Source: Alistipes sp. (lineage in GTDB: Bacteria; Bacteroidota; Bacteroidia; Bacteroidales; Rikenellaceae). Taken from it: a stretch of 64,000 bases of DNA. The first letter of the stretch is position 1; the number at the start of each line of letters is the position of its first letter. The translations under genes were made by a program, and so were the position numbers. The stretch is taken from positions 62,001-126,000 of the forward strand of contig JAFQRH010000024.1 in the NCBI GenBank assembly GCA_017410165.1, in the 5' to 3' direction. This document shows positions 1 to 7,347 of this stretch, piece after piece. The notes beneath the pieces were generated by a model. That model searched no databases. It was given only the letters and a program-made list of their open reading frames with translations, and was not told the DNA's origin.

Positions 1-228
1 TTAACGATGTGTGAGACAGCAGAAACTATGCGAGAGCAAGCGAGGTTGTTAAAACGCTTAAAAACGACAAATAAAGAAATTGCCAACTACAACAACTACA
101 TTCACTACATTACTATTATACAGAAAGTTAGGTATAAAAAATTTTGTAGTTTTCAGCGTCAAAAAAACTACAAAAAACTACAAAAGTGTCCAAATACTGT
201 CCTAAAAACTACAAATAAAAAAGTGTAG
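1..228 (+). CDS. Possible 3' end of a phage gene (partial, uncertain)
   Basis: The frame starting at base 1 is open from the window edge to a stop at 226-228, so this could be the C-terminus of a gene that begins outside the window. The first 30 or so residues (charged, Arg/Lys/Glu-rich) look protein-like. The rest, rich in Asn, Tyr and Lys, is a translation of the AACTACA repeat array at 85-278 and looks less natural. I recognise no family. An internal ATG at 7 would give 73 residues. It may equally be non-coding. Confidence 0.25.
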   Translation, partial: LTMCETAETMREQARLLKRLKTTNKEIANYNNYIHYITIIQKVRYKKFCSFQRQKNYKKLQKCPNTVLKTTNKKV

Positions 229-278
229 TTTTGTAACGTGTTGAGAAACAGCATTGTAGTTTTGTAGTTATTGTAGTT
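85..278. repeat. Ten-copy AACTACA/TGTAGTT heptamer array
   Basis: Five copies of AACTACA start at 85, 94, 166, 176 and 207. Five copies of the reverse complement TGTAGTT start at 145, 224, 255, 263 and 272. Neighbouring copies are spaced 8-10 bp, about one helical turn, in an A/T-rich stretch just before the first clear gene (291). This is the layout of an iteron or operator cluster bound cooperatively by one protein. Whether it is a replication origin, a control region or a packaging site cannot be told from sequence. Confidence 0.7.
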
Positions 279-290
279 GCTTAAAATAGT

Positions 291-587
291 ATGATAAAAT
301 TATTTGATATCCCAGAAGACGAAAGGAGACGATACCAAACACAACTTATACCCAAATTGTTGCACCGAAGGCCTTATGAGTGGGTTTCAATCGCCTCTAT
401 CGCGAACGAGCCGGACCGATTCCGTGAAATAGTTTCCGTAATGAATAATCACCATTACTTTGACGACAGAGAAGGTTTTGGGATGATCGAGATGAGTGAC
501 GATGGAAGTCGCATCCGTATATGCCCTTGGAATCTCGAACAATATAACGTTAATCCAAAACGCCGATGGCGGTTTGAAAAATCTTAA
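291..587 (+). CDS. Small phage protein of unknown function
   Basis: 98 residues with an ATG start directly after the heptamer array. The product is soluble, acidic and basic in patches, with no membrane segment. Residues 25-75 read like a compact winged-helix-like fold (alternating hydrophobic helices, then a strand rich in Gly/Met/Ile), but I cannot assign a family. It is the first of three small genes leading into the maturation protease, so a head- or lysogeny-associated role is possible. The antisense frame at 387-620 is a shadow. Confidence 0.6.
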   Translation: MIKLFDIPEDERRRYQTQLIPKLLHRRPYEWVSIASIANEPDRFREIVSVMNNHHYFDDREGFGMIEMSDDGSRIRICPWNLEQYNVNPKRRWRFEKS

Positions 588-593
588 TTTTCT

Positions 594-1115
594 ATGATAG
601 TGAAGATAAAAATAGACCAACCTATGTATGCTGATTATTTGGCATACCTCTTCCCCTCCGATGCTGATGGTGTGTTAAAGGTTGCATCTGGTACTATTTT
701 GGGTGATTTGCTTATTGCACATTGCCGCGAGGCCCCGAGGCCTATATTCTCTGTTGACCAGTCTGATCTTATATCTCTTCGTCTGCCTCAATGTGAGGCC
801 ACGCAGAACCTGCGCAATAAATTCTTGTTCTACAACGCAGGAGATATGTTGCAGTTGAATAGAGCGCTGAAATCACTATTCGACTTAGATTTCGCTGGCT
901 ACTATCGCAAAGGTCAGGCGGCGAACTTCTCTAAAAAGGATATTGTCGAAGCGTTTATCACCTCGCGCCATCTAATAACGACAGATTGTTTCGACGCTCT
1001 CAATAAACGAATCTATCGGCGCCAACAACGCGAAGCTGCTTCTCTTGTCAAAAGGCTGGTGCGAAAGGCTTATTATATTGATGAGTCTATTAATGGCGAT
1101 GGTATTCAAAAATAA
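594..1115 (+). CDS. Phage protein of unknown function
   Basis: 173 residues, starting 6 bp after the previous stop, so probably co-transcribed. No signal peptide or membrane segment. The N-terminal half is mixed alpha/beta. The C-terminal 60 residues are basic (cluster RRQQREAASLVKRLVRK), which suggests nucleic-acid or capsid-interior contact. I do not recognise the family. Its place upstream of the protease and capsid genes makes an early head-morphogenesis or host-interaction role possible. Confidence 0.65.
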   Translation: MIVKIKIDQPMYADYLAYLFPSDADGVLKVASGTILGDLLIAHCREAPRPIFSVDQSDLISLRLPQCEATQNLRNKFLFYNAGDMLQLNRALKSLFDLDFAGYYRKGQAANFSKKDIVEAFITSRHLITTDCFDALNKRIYRRQQREAASLVKRLVRKAYYIDESINGDGIQK

Positions 1116-1152
1116 TTTATAGCAAAATCGTAATTTCATTTCCGAATTGACA

Positions 1153-1479
1153 ATGATACAAATAGTTAAAACTGTATATGTTAAACGACCGGGTGAACAA
1201 TATGTTGTGTGGTCGGCTTTGCCAATTGTACCCGCAACCGCTCTCGTAGAAGTTGAGAAGACCAAAGAGGACGCTGGTTGGATGCAAACTGTTAGGTTTC
1301 AAGCCACGCTTTATTCCGAGCATACTTGGCAGCATAAAAAGTTGCTTATTAGGATTCTATTTGACGAAGGACCAATATTAGATATAGGTAGTTCTGATAT
1401 CCCTGTTGAGCTCGCCTTTTCTCTAAAAAATAATGTGCAAGAAGTATCCTTCGAGCACCGTTCGCGACTGGATGTATAG
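1153..1479 (+). CDS. Small phage protein, probably beta-rich
   Basis: 108 residues. A TTG codon at 1147 would add two residues, but ATG at 1153 is the better start. The sequence alternates hydrophobic and polar residues over most of its length, suggesting a beta sandwich, and it has no membrane segment. Family not recognised. It closes the small-gene group before the maturation protease, and a promoter-like box follows at 1512. Confidence 0.55.
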   Translation: MIQIVKTVYVKRPGEQYVVWSALPIVPATALVEVEKTKEDAGWMQTVRFQATLYSEHTWQHKKLLIRILFDEGPILDIGSSDIPVELAFSLKNNVQEVSFEHRSRLDV

Positions 1480-1511
1480 ACGAAGTCCTTTTTACAGGGG
1501 TTGCTGCACTC

Positions 1512-1519
1512 TACCTTTG
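1512..1519 (+). promoter_or_regulatory. Candidate -7 box for the protease-capsid genes
   Basis: TACCTTTG fits the Bacteroidetes -7 consensus TAnnTTTG and lies 14 bp before the ATG of the protease gene. No well-spaced -33 TTG is visible, so this is a weaker prediction than the promoters listed further right. Confidence 0.4.
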
Positions 1520-1533
1520 TAAAAAAAAGAAAT

Positions 1534-2394
1534 ATGTCTGTTGTAAATAATTCGTTTCGGCTCGCTCTCGATATTCGCAGAGGCCAATGGCTGATTGCCA
1601 ACGCCGAGACTCTTCTTCCAATTGCTTTGGACTATTTGTCGCACATTCCTCCGCAGATTGATGCCGAGGAGTTCTCGGCATCAATATATACATCTGAGGC
1701 ATTAGGTCGATCTACCCTCTCGGATGGAGCGTCACCTGGGCAAAAATGTGTAGTCGTCATTCCTATTCATGGAACGATTACGAAGTATGACACCTGTGCG
1801 AATCTCGGCACAACAACCATTTCAGCCGAACTATTGCGTTTGGCTGCCGATAAGAATGTAGTAGGTGTTGTGCTTGATATCGATAGCGGAGGGGGTGCTT
1901 GTAATGCGATACCACCTATGGTTGCGGCTATCAACAAAGTTCGCTCAATGGGCAAACCTATTATTGCTCATTGCGACTTCTGTGCTTCGGCTGCATATTG
2001 GATCGCTTCACAGTGCGATGCAATCTTTGCTGACAACTCGATGTCGGAGTTCGGATCTATCGGTGTGATGACACAGATTGTCGATAACAGAGAGAACCGT
2101 TGTGGTGATAAAACTATTACTATCTATGCCACCGAGTCAAAAGATAAGAATCTCTCTTATCGCAAGGCTCTCGATGGCGACTTCTCTTTTATGCAAGCAG
2201 AAATGACTCCTATTGTTCAGGAGTTCCATTCTGCTGTTAAGCAAGGTCGTGCCAATATCAAAGCCGAGGAACCTGGTGTTCTGTCTGGTGCAGTGTTCCG
2301 TGCCAACGAGGCCATTAACCTCGGTATGGCAAATGCCATATTGGACCTCGAAGGCTCTGTTGAGAATGTGTTTGTTCGTGCCACATATAAGTAA
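1534..2394 (+). CDS. S49-family (SppA-like) head maturation protease
   Basis: 286 residues from ATG 1534, preceded by an A-rich stretch typical of Bacteroidetes starts; an upstream TTG frame start at 1501 is less likely. The SppA/ClpP-like core is clear: an IPIHGTI strand near 76-82, VVLDIDSGGG at 112-121, the nucleophile Ser152 in CASAAYWIAS, and GSIGV at 174-178. Lys203 lies where S49 enzymes carry the general-base lysine. No signal peptide is present, so this is not a host envelope SppA. Directly upstream of the capsid gene, it most likely trims scaffold or capsid N-termini during prohead maturation. Confidence 0.88.
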   Translation: MSVVNNSFRLALDIRRGQWLIANAETLLPIALDYLSHIPPQIDAEEFSASIYTSEALGRSTLSDGASPGQKCVVVIPIHGTITKYDTCANLGTTTISAELLRLAADKNVVGVVLDIDSGGGACNAIPPMVAAINKVRSMGKPIIAHCDFCASAAYWIASQCDAIFADNSMSEFGSIGVMTQIVDNRENRCGDKTITIYATESKDKNLSYRKALDGDFSFMQAEMTPIVQEFHSAVKQGRANIKAEEPGVLSGAVFRANEAINLGMANAILDLEGSVENVFVRATYK

Positions 2395-2415
2395 TTCACA
2401 TTAAATCTTAATTTT

Positions 2416-3915
2416 ATGGATGTAAAAAAGTTTCTTAGCGACAGCAAGATGGGTAAGATGATTGCCCGCTTGTTGGGTAAAGAGGAGCTTGCGTTGGATA
2501 CCAACGGCAAGCCTGTTCTTTCCGAGGAGGATAAGAACAAAATCCTCTCGATGTATGGTGAGGCTTTTCTTGAGAAGTTTGAGGCGATGTCTTTCTCTGC
2601 CGAGTCGGAGAACACTCGTGATCTCTTCGATGCAGCCCTCACACATGCTCGTAATCAGGTGGCATCTGAGAAAGATGCTATCATCAACCAGTTGCGTGCA
2701 GATCTTACAACTCTCGCAGCTGCTCCGGAGAGCGCACCTTCAGCAACACCTGTTGGTACCGTAGCCGGTGAGTCAAAGTTCAGAGCAAACATGGCTTTGG
2801 CTCACAACAAAATCGCTGATTCATTCAAGCGTTCTGGTGTTCTCGCAGAGAGCATGACTATCGATGTTGCTGACTTGAAGCAGGAGCTCGGAGCTTACTC
2901 TTCGCAGGGTAACAACCTCGATATGATTAACGAGTTGTATCAGGCGTTTACGACTGGTAAAAAACTCGTTTGGAAACCTGCCGTTACAGAGTACAAGGCA
3001 GTATCGGCACAGTCGGTTGGCAGCGTGGTTCAGCAGTTCTCGAAGGAGTGGAATCCAAAGGGTCAGGGTAAGTTCTCTCTGCTCACAGTGAAGAACTACC
3101 GACACAAAGTTGATTTCGCTATCGATCCTGCCGATGTCGGCGAGAGTTGGTTGTTCCATCTTTACGATGAGCACAAGACTCCTGACCAGATGCCAATCAC
3201 CCGATACATTGTGTCGAATATCCTCATTCCTCAGATTGCAGAGGATTTGGAGTTGGTAATGACCGCCAAAGCAAAGTATGTCGAGGGTTCGAAAGAAACT
3301 TCGGCTACCATGGATGGTCTGGAAACTCAACTCGTGGAGGCTCTTGCTTCGGAGGATAAGAAAGGTATGAATTTCTACAATGGCGCCGTAAATCTTCTTG
3401 AAGGTGACGACGAGGCAGTTCTCAATGCCATTGACGATTTCGTAGCTTCGGTTGCTCCGCTGTATCGATCCAAGCAGATGCCAATCTATTTGTCGGCTGA
3501 CTTGTATTTGAAATACAAGCGAGCTTACAAGAAGAAGTGGGGCGCTGGCAGTGGCACCGAGAATCCTCAGTTCGGACCGGACCGAGTTGACTTCTCGAAC
3601 TTCTATTTGGAGGTTTTGGATTGCCTCACAGGATCTCCTATCTTCTTCAGCACACCTCGTGGCAACCTCGTTGGTTTGAAGCACAAGAATCCTCCGCAGT
3701 TCATCTCGGATATCCAGAAGCACGATCGTCAGGTACGCTTCTACTTGGAGTTCTGGTATGGTGTCGGCTTCTTGGTTGGCGAGGCAGTGTTCGCATATGT
3801 TCCTGCGGATTACACCCCTTCGGTAGTATCGACACGCCAGGGTGCTGCCGGCAAATGGATAACCGCTACAACTGCTGCGGCAACAAACGAGGAGGACGGC
3901 CCTGAGGGAGCATAA
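2416..3915 (+). CDS. Major capsid protein with N-terminal scaffold-like region
   Basis: 499 residues, 21 bp after the protease stop. Residues 1-100 are charged and helical. They are followed by an Ala/Pro/Ser/Thr linker (about 100-125) and then a long globular domain. This resembles a capsid protein fused to a scaffolding delta domain that the adjacent S49 protease would remove near the linker. The assignment rests on position after the protease, length and architecture, as no short diagnostic motif exists. The C-terminal 30 residues are Ala/Thr/Glu-rich. The long antisense frame at 2821-3723 is a shadow. Confidence 0.78.
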   Translation: MDVKKFLSDSKMGKMIARLLGKEELALDTNGKPVLSEEDKNKILSMYGEAFLEKFEAMSFSAESENTRDLFDAALTHARNQVASEKDAIINQLRADLTTLAAAPESAPSATPVGTVAGESKFRANMALAHNKIADSFKRSGVLAESMTIDVADLKQELGAYSSQGNNLDMINELYQAFTTGKKLVWKPAVTEYKAVSAQSVGSVVQQFSKEWNPKGQGKFSLLTVKNYRHKVDFAIDPADVGESWLFHLYDEHKTPDQMPITRYIVSNILIPQIAEDLELVMTAKAKYVEGSKETSATMDGLETQLVEALASEDKKGMNFYNGAVNLLEGDDEAVLNAIDDFVASVAPLYRSKQMPIYLSADLYLKYKRAYKKKWGAGSGTENPQFGPDRVDFSNFYLEVLDCLTGSPIFFSTPRGNLVGLKHKNPPQFISDIQKHDRQVRFYLEFWYGVGFLVGEAVFAYVPADYTPSVVSTRQGAAGKWITATTAAATNEEDGPEGA

Positions 3916-3942
3916 AGTTTAACCGGTTAACATTGTGATATT

Positions 3943-4500
3943 ATGGCTTATAAGAAAGTAAGTATTCCGAAGAATGGTGATGGCGCAGGTTGCGCCACCG
4001 CCAAAGCTTCTGAAATCATCATCATTGATGTTGATGATATCAAAGCAGAGCCAACTCGAACTGTTGGCAATCCTGCCATGGATGGCGACTACGAGTTGAA
4101 CGAGGGCGCAACCGCTATTGCTATCTACGCTACACCTTCGTCTATAGATTTGCCTGAGGAGTACTCGGGTGATGCCGATGCTCGAGGGGTCAAGCAGGGC
4201 GTGGCTTTCGAGCATCCTGGCAATAGTGTCGAGATTAAGGGTTTCACAGAGGCGTATATGAATAGAGGCGTTGTAATCCTGGTGAAGGAGTGTGATGGCT
4301 CTGCAACTGGTCGAACTCAGGCGTTCGGTTCGAAGTGCAATCCTCTATTTATGACCGTCGAGAACACCAACAACAAGGAAGCCACAAAGCGTAAGTTTAC
4401 CTTTAAGCAGGAACTTAACGACAAGTTCTTGCCTGGTGACTATTCCGGTGCGGCTGTATCAGTGGCTGACAAAGCTGTAACTACGCAGGAGGGTGCATAA
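3943..4500 (+). CDS. Probable virion structural protein
   Basis: 185 residues, directly after the major capsid gene. It is acidic, rich in Gly, Asp, Ala and Val, predicted mostly beta, with no membrane segment or cysteine pattern. The centre (ITVEIKGFTEAY-like, about 95-110) reads like a tail-tube or decoration-protein sandwich. Position next to the capsid gene and overlap of its stop with the next ATG (TAATG at 4498) support a structural role. Head decoration, head-tail joining and tube are all possible, and I cannot choose. Confidence 0.55.
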   Translation: MAYKKVSIPKNGDGAGCATAKASEIIIIDVDDIKAEPTRTVGNPAMDGDYELNEGATAIAIYATPSSIDLPEEYSGDADARGVKQGVAFEHPGNSVEIKGFTEAYMNRGVVILVKECDGSATGRTQAFGSKCNPLFMTVENTNNKEATKRKFTFKQELNDKFLPGDYSGAAVSVADKAVTTQEGA

Positions 4501-5192
4501 TGGCTAAGCAGAAACCGAAGACTGCTGCGGTGGAGGAGACTACCTCTGCCGCAGTCCAGCCGGAGTTAAACTCCGCAGACAACTCCCCACAGCCAGAGTC
4601 GGAACAGCCGGTACCTAGCAGCCCGACATATCGTGTAGTGGTTTGTGCTCATAAAGGAACCGAGGATCTTATTGCAAAGGCGTGGAAGAAAATGTGTGAC
4701 GAGCCAATACTCATCATTCCGATTGCGGAGGGTGACGATGACGCTCGTGCAATCCTTACTACGGTAATCGCAAATTCTGATGTTTGCGATGACTTTGTGT
4801 TCGTTAAGGCAAACACAATTCCTTGCTCCCGAGTTACGATGACCGACCTATCTGTGCCGGTTGTGTACCTCGACAGAGCTGGTAAGGAGCATTATTCGCA
4901 CCGTTTGCCAATGCCGCTCAATAAGGGTTTGCTTGTCGAGGCGTTTGGTGCAGAGGATTACCCAGATGCCGATGAGACCGATGAGAACTTCTTGCGTTCT
5001 TATGCCGAGACGAATCTCTCTCGACCAATTCAGGTGTCACATTACTTTGGTAATTATGTTACCATTGTTCTGCGCGGGAATCCTTGTAATGCAGTTGTCG
5101 CCGAAGGCCTCTTACGCCGAAAATTTCTTTCGGCAAATGCTGTTGGCTTCAAGGCAATCGAACCTTTCGTTGAAACATTGCTGTCTAAATGA
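4500..5192 (+). CDS. Phage protein with nucleotidyl/glycosyl-transferase-like N-domain, function unknown
   Basis: 230 residues. Its ATG overlaps the previous stop. Residues 1-45 are a disordered Pro/Ser/Glu/Gln-rich leader. From about 48 a Rossmann-like pattern starts (TYRVVVCAHKG, later ADSDVCDDFVFVKANT-type strands) reminiscent of GT-A folds, but no DxD motif is convincing. The second half is unassigned. Co-translation with the structural gene suggests a virion or assembly function. Confidence is high that it is a gene and low as to its role. Confidence 0.6.
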   Translation: MAKQKPKTAAVEETTSAAVQPELNSADNSPQPESEQPVPSSPTYRVVVCAHKGTEDLIAKAWKKMCDEPILIIPIAEGDDDARAILTTVIANSDVCDDFVFVKANTIPCSRVTMTDLSVPVVYLDRAGKEHYSHRLPMPLNKGLLVEAFGAEDYPDADETDENFLRSYAETNLSRPIQVSHYFGNYVTIVLRGNPCNAVVAEGLLRRKFLSANAVGFKAIEPFVETLLSK

Positions 5193-5875
5193 TAGGTGTA
5201 ATCCAAAAGTGGTTAATGTCAGGAGCCGAGGTTCACGAGGGACTTCGGCTCCTTAACCAATATGCACCAAACAAACATCTTCATCGCCTCGTTTCTCTTC
5301 GCCCAGACAAGTTCCGCCCACTTCTCATACAGACGTTGTCTGCTTTAATACCAACGGAAGCAGCCGATATTATACAGCCAGTAATACATAAGGCCACCTT
5401 TCGTGAGCAATGGTCGTTCCTGGGCGACAGCGATTGCCCAAATGAATTAAAGATTCTTGCTGCCGATAAAATCTCTGCATATAGAAATTACATCTCCGCA
5501 CATCAACAACTTTTTGAGTGTGTAACGGAAGAAGATTGCTTTTCGGTGGCGAAAAAGGTGGTAGAAAATTTCATTGAAAATCGGAATATTCATTCCGAAT
5601 TCACATATTACAGAGAACATAACTCTGTATTGGGGAAACATCCTATTTTTGGAGAGGTTAAACGCCTTGCCGAGTTAAGGCGATTACCTATTACAGAACT
5701 GTTCCGTCGCAAGACAAATCTTGAAGAGGCGGTTTGGAGAATTCAAAGCGAATTGAAAAAAGGAAACAAACCGCATCTTGATACAGCAAGAGATCGGCGA
5801 CTTCAAAAGAAACGAAGGGAACTTGCCGAAGTAAATCGAATAATCTCTGATTATGGGACTGTTCAACATCTGTGA
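5189..5875 (+). CDS. Phage protein with C-terminal coiled coil, unknown function
   Basis: 228 residues. The start overlaps the previous stop by 4 bp (ATGA-type coupling). The first 90 residues are helical. About 165-228 is a highly charged heptad-like segment (ELKKGNK..ARDRRLQKKRRELAEVNR), probably a coiled coil. Gut Bacteroidetes phages often carry a gene of this shape beside the terminase, as I remember them, but I cannot name a family. A structural or terminase-adaptor role is only inferred from position. Confidence 0.6.
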   Translation: MIGVIQKWLMSGAEVHEGLRLLNQYAPNKHLHRLVSLRPDKFRPLLIQTLSALIPTEAADIIQPVIHKATFREQWSFLGDSDCPNELKILAADKISAYRNYISAHQQLFECVTEEDCFSVAKKVVENFIENRNIHSEFTYYREHNSVLGKHPIFGEVKRLAELRRLPITELFRRKTNLEEAVWRIQSELKKGNKPHLDTARDRRLQKKRRELAEVNRIISDYGTVQHL

Positions 5876-6458
5876 GTTGCTTAACAGGTCTGACGACATA
5901 TCTTCACCACAACACTCTACTCGTTCAACTTCGACTTGCGAGGCCTTCGAGAATATGCATATCGAGAAGGTTAATAACCTAAAACAGCTAATGGGTAGAG
6001 TTCCTGGTCGTGGTGAGATTTATTTTTTATGGACGCTCAACTCGTTTAATGCTTTCACTTTTATTACCTATATCATTAAACACTTTGGCACCATTCGACA
6101 ACTCACATTCTCGACCTATTCGATAAATGAACGAATACTTACCTCCTTGGTGCGATGGTATGACAAGGGGGCTATTGAAAAAATATATATCTGCATCTCC
6201 GACTCAATTCGTAGTCGAGTGCCAAAGGTTAATGACCAACTACAAGCGTTCTCTTCAACTCGTAACATTGAGATTGGCTATGCTTGGAATCATTCCAAAG
6301 TAACCCTAATACGAACAGACGAGCACTTTTTTGTTGTGGCTGGTAGTGGTAATTTTAGTGAAAACGCATTGAATGAACAATACATATTTTTGAACGATGA
6401 AAGAGTCTATAACTTCTTCAGCGACTGTATCTGCAATCGGTCTAACAGCAGAGGTTAG
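5853..6458 (+). CDS. Phospholipase D-like (HKD) protein
   Basis: 201 residues from ATG 5853, which overlaps the previous gene by 23 bp; a later ATG at 5955 would remove a poorly structured leader. A single HKD-type motif is visible: His147-x-Lys149, then Gly164-Ser165-Gly166-Asn167, followed by an acidic/Asn patch (NALNEQY). Single-motif PLD proteins usually work as dimers, as in the Nuc/BfiI nucleases. No signal peptide is present, so the likely substrate is cytoplasmic DNA rather than lipid. Its place immediately before the terminase genes, overlapping the next gene by 62 bp, suggests a role in DNA packaging, genome-end processing or exclusion of competing DNA. Confidence 0.72.
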   Translation: MGLFNICELLNRSDDISSPQHSTRSTSTCEAFENMHIEKVNNLKQLMGRVPGRGEIYFLWTLNSFNAFTFITYIIKHFGTIRQLTFSTYSINERILTSLVRWYDKGAIEKIYICISDSIRSRVPKVNDQLQAFSSTRNIEIGYAWNHSKVTLIRTDEHFFVVAGSGNFSENALNEQYIFLNDERVYNFFSDCICNRSNSRG

Positions 6459-7347
6459 AGAGCAACTACTCGCCCTCGGAGCTCTTGGTTGGCCAGAACA
6501 CGAAATCGCAGTCTATTTCGACTGGGATCCATCTCTGTTGCATCAAGAGATGGTTAATCCCGATAGCGAAATATCAAAACTTCTCCTTCGTGGTAAATTG
6601 CAAAAGCGAGCCGAGATAGAAATTCGTCTAATGACCGATGCGATTGGTGGCAATCTTACTGCTGCCAAACAATTCTCCGAGGTGATGCGAGATAAGAGTT
6701 TTCAACTATCCAAGCTCGACTTGTATGGCGGTCCAGCTGACGAAGGTGCGATGGAACGCATACAAGCATATATAGATGGTGGTTGTAAAACTGATTTGTC
6801 GCCAGGCGAACAGTTGTATATCGACCTTCTAGTAATGATATACTCGCTTGATGGGCAACATGGCAAACGCAATACTATCCGTTTCCTCACTCGTAAACCC
6901 TTCGGCTTCACATTCGCAAGGGCAAGCGATCTATATGCCGAAGCGATAGAAATGTTTTTTGCCAATCGACAAGTTTCCAAAGATGCTATGAGAGCCAAGG
7001 TCGCCGACCAATTGGATACGCTTCACGCAGCTGCTGTCGCCTCTGCCAAGACAACTCGTGACTATGAGGTTGCTGCGAACATCTTGGCGCAGAAAGCAAA
7101 GGTCCTTCGACTCGACCAAGAAGACCCTGAGGTGCTGCCACCGTCTCAATACCAAAAACAATTCCGTGTGCTATCCTTAACGCCTGAGTCGATAGGTCTT
7201 CCTTCTGCGAACCGCGATATTCTGGCTGCCCAAATAGACTCACTCAACCTTGATGGCAGTGTGCGAAAGCGTCTGCGTATGGAAGCGGGTATAGAAGATG
7301 TTGAAATTATAGAGTACTTGGAACATGTCGTACAGGAAGAAAGTTAA
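6397..7347 (+). CDS. Terminase small subunit candidate
   Basis: 316 residues, starting inside the PLD-like gene (62 bp overlap, other frame) and overlapping the large terminase start by 23 bp. Residues about 10-50 (LTAEVREQLLALGALGWPEHEIAVYFDWD) look like a helix-turn-helix that would read a packaging site. Helical segments follow. Around 128-165 there is a second helical domain resembling those appended to small terminases in gut phages. At 316 residues it is longer than the usual 150-200. The assignment depends on position and the HTH-like N-terminus. Confidence 0.6.
   Translation: MKESITSSATVSAIGLTAEVREQLLALGALGWPEHEIAVYFDWDPSLLHQEMVNPDSEISKLLLRGKLQKRAEIEIRLMTDAIGGNLTAAKQFSEVMRDKSFQLSKLDLYGGPADEGAMERIQAYIDGGCKTDLSPGEQLYIDLLVMIYSLDGQHGKRNTIRFLTRKPFGFTFARASDLYAEAIEMFFANRQVSKDAMRAKVADQLDTLHAAAVASAKTTRDYEVAANILAQKAKVLRLDQEDPEVLPPSQYQKQFRVLSLTPESIGLPSANRDILAAQIDSLNLDGSVRKRLRMEAGIEDVEIIEYLEHVVQEES

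Noticed and set aside
2821..3723. 300-residue minus-strand frame inside the capsid gene
   Set aside because: The capsid frame is supported by position and neighbouring genes. The antisense frame is rich in Arg/Leu/Ser with no motif.
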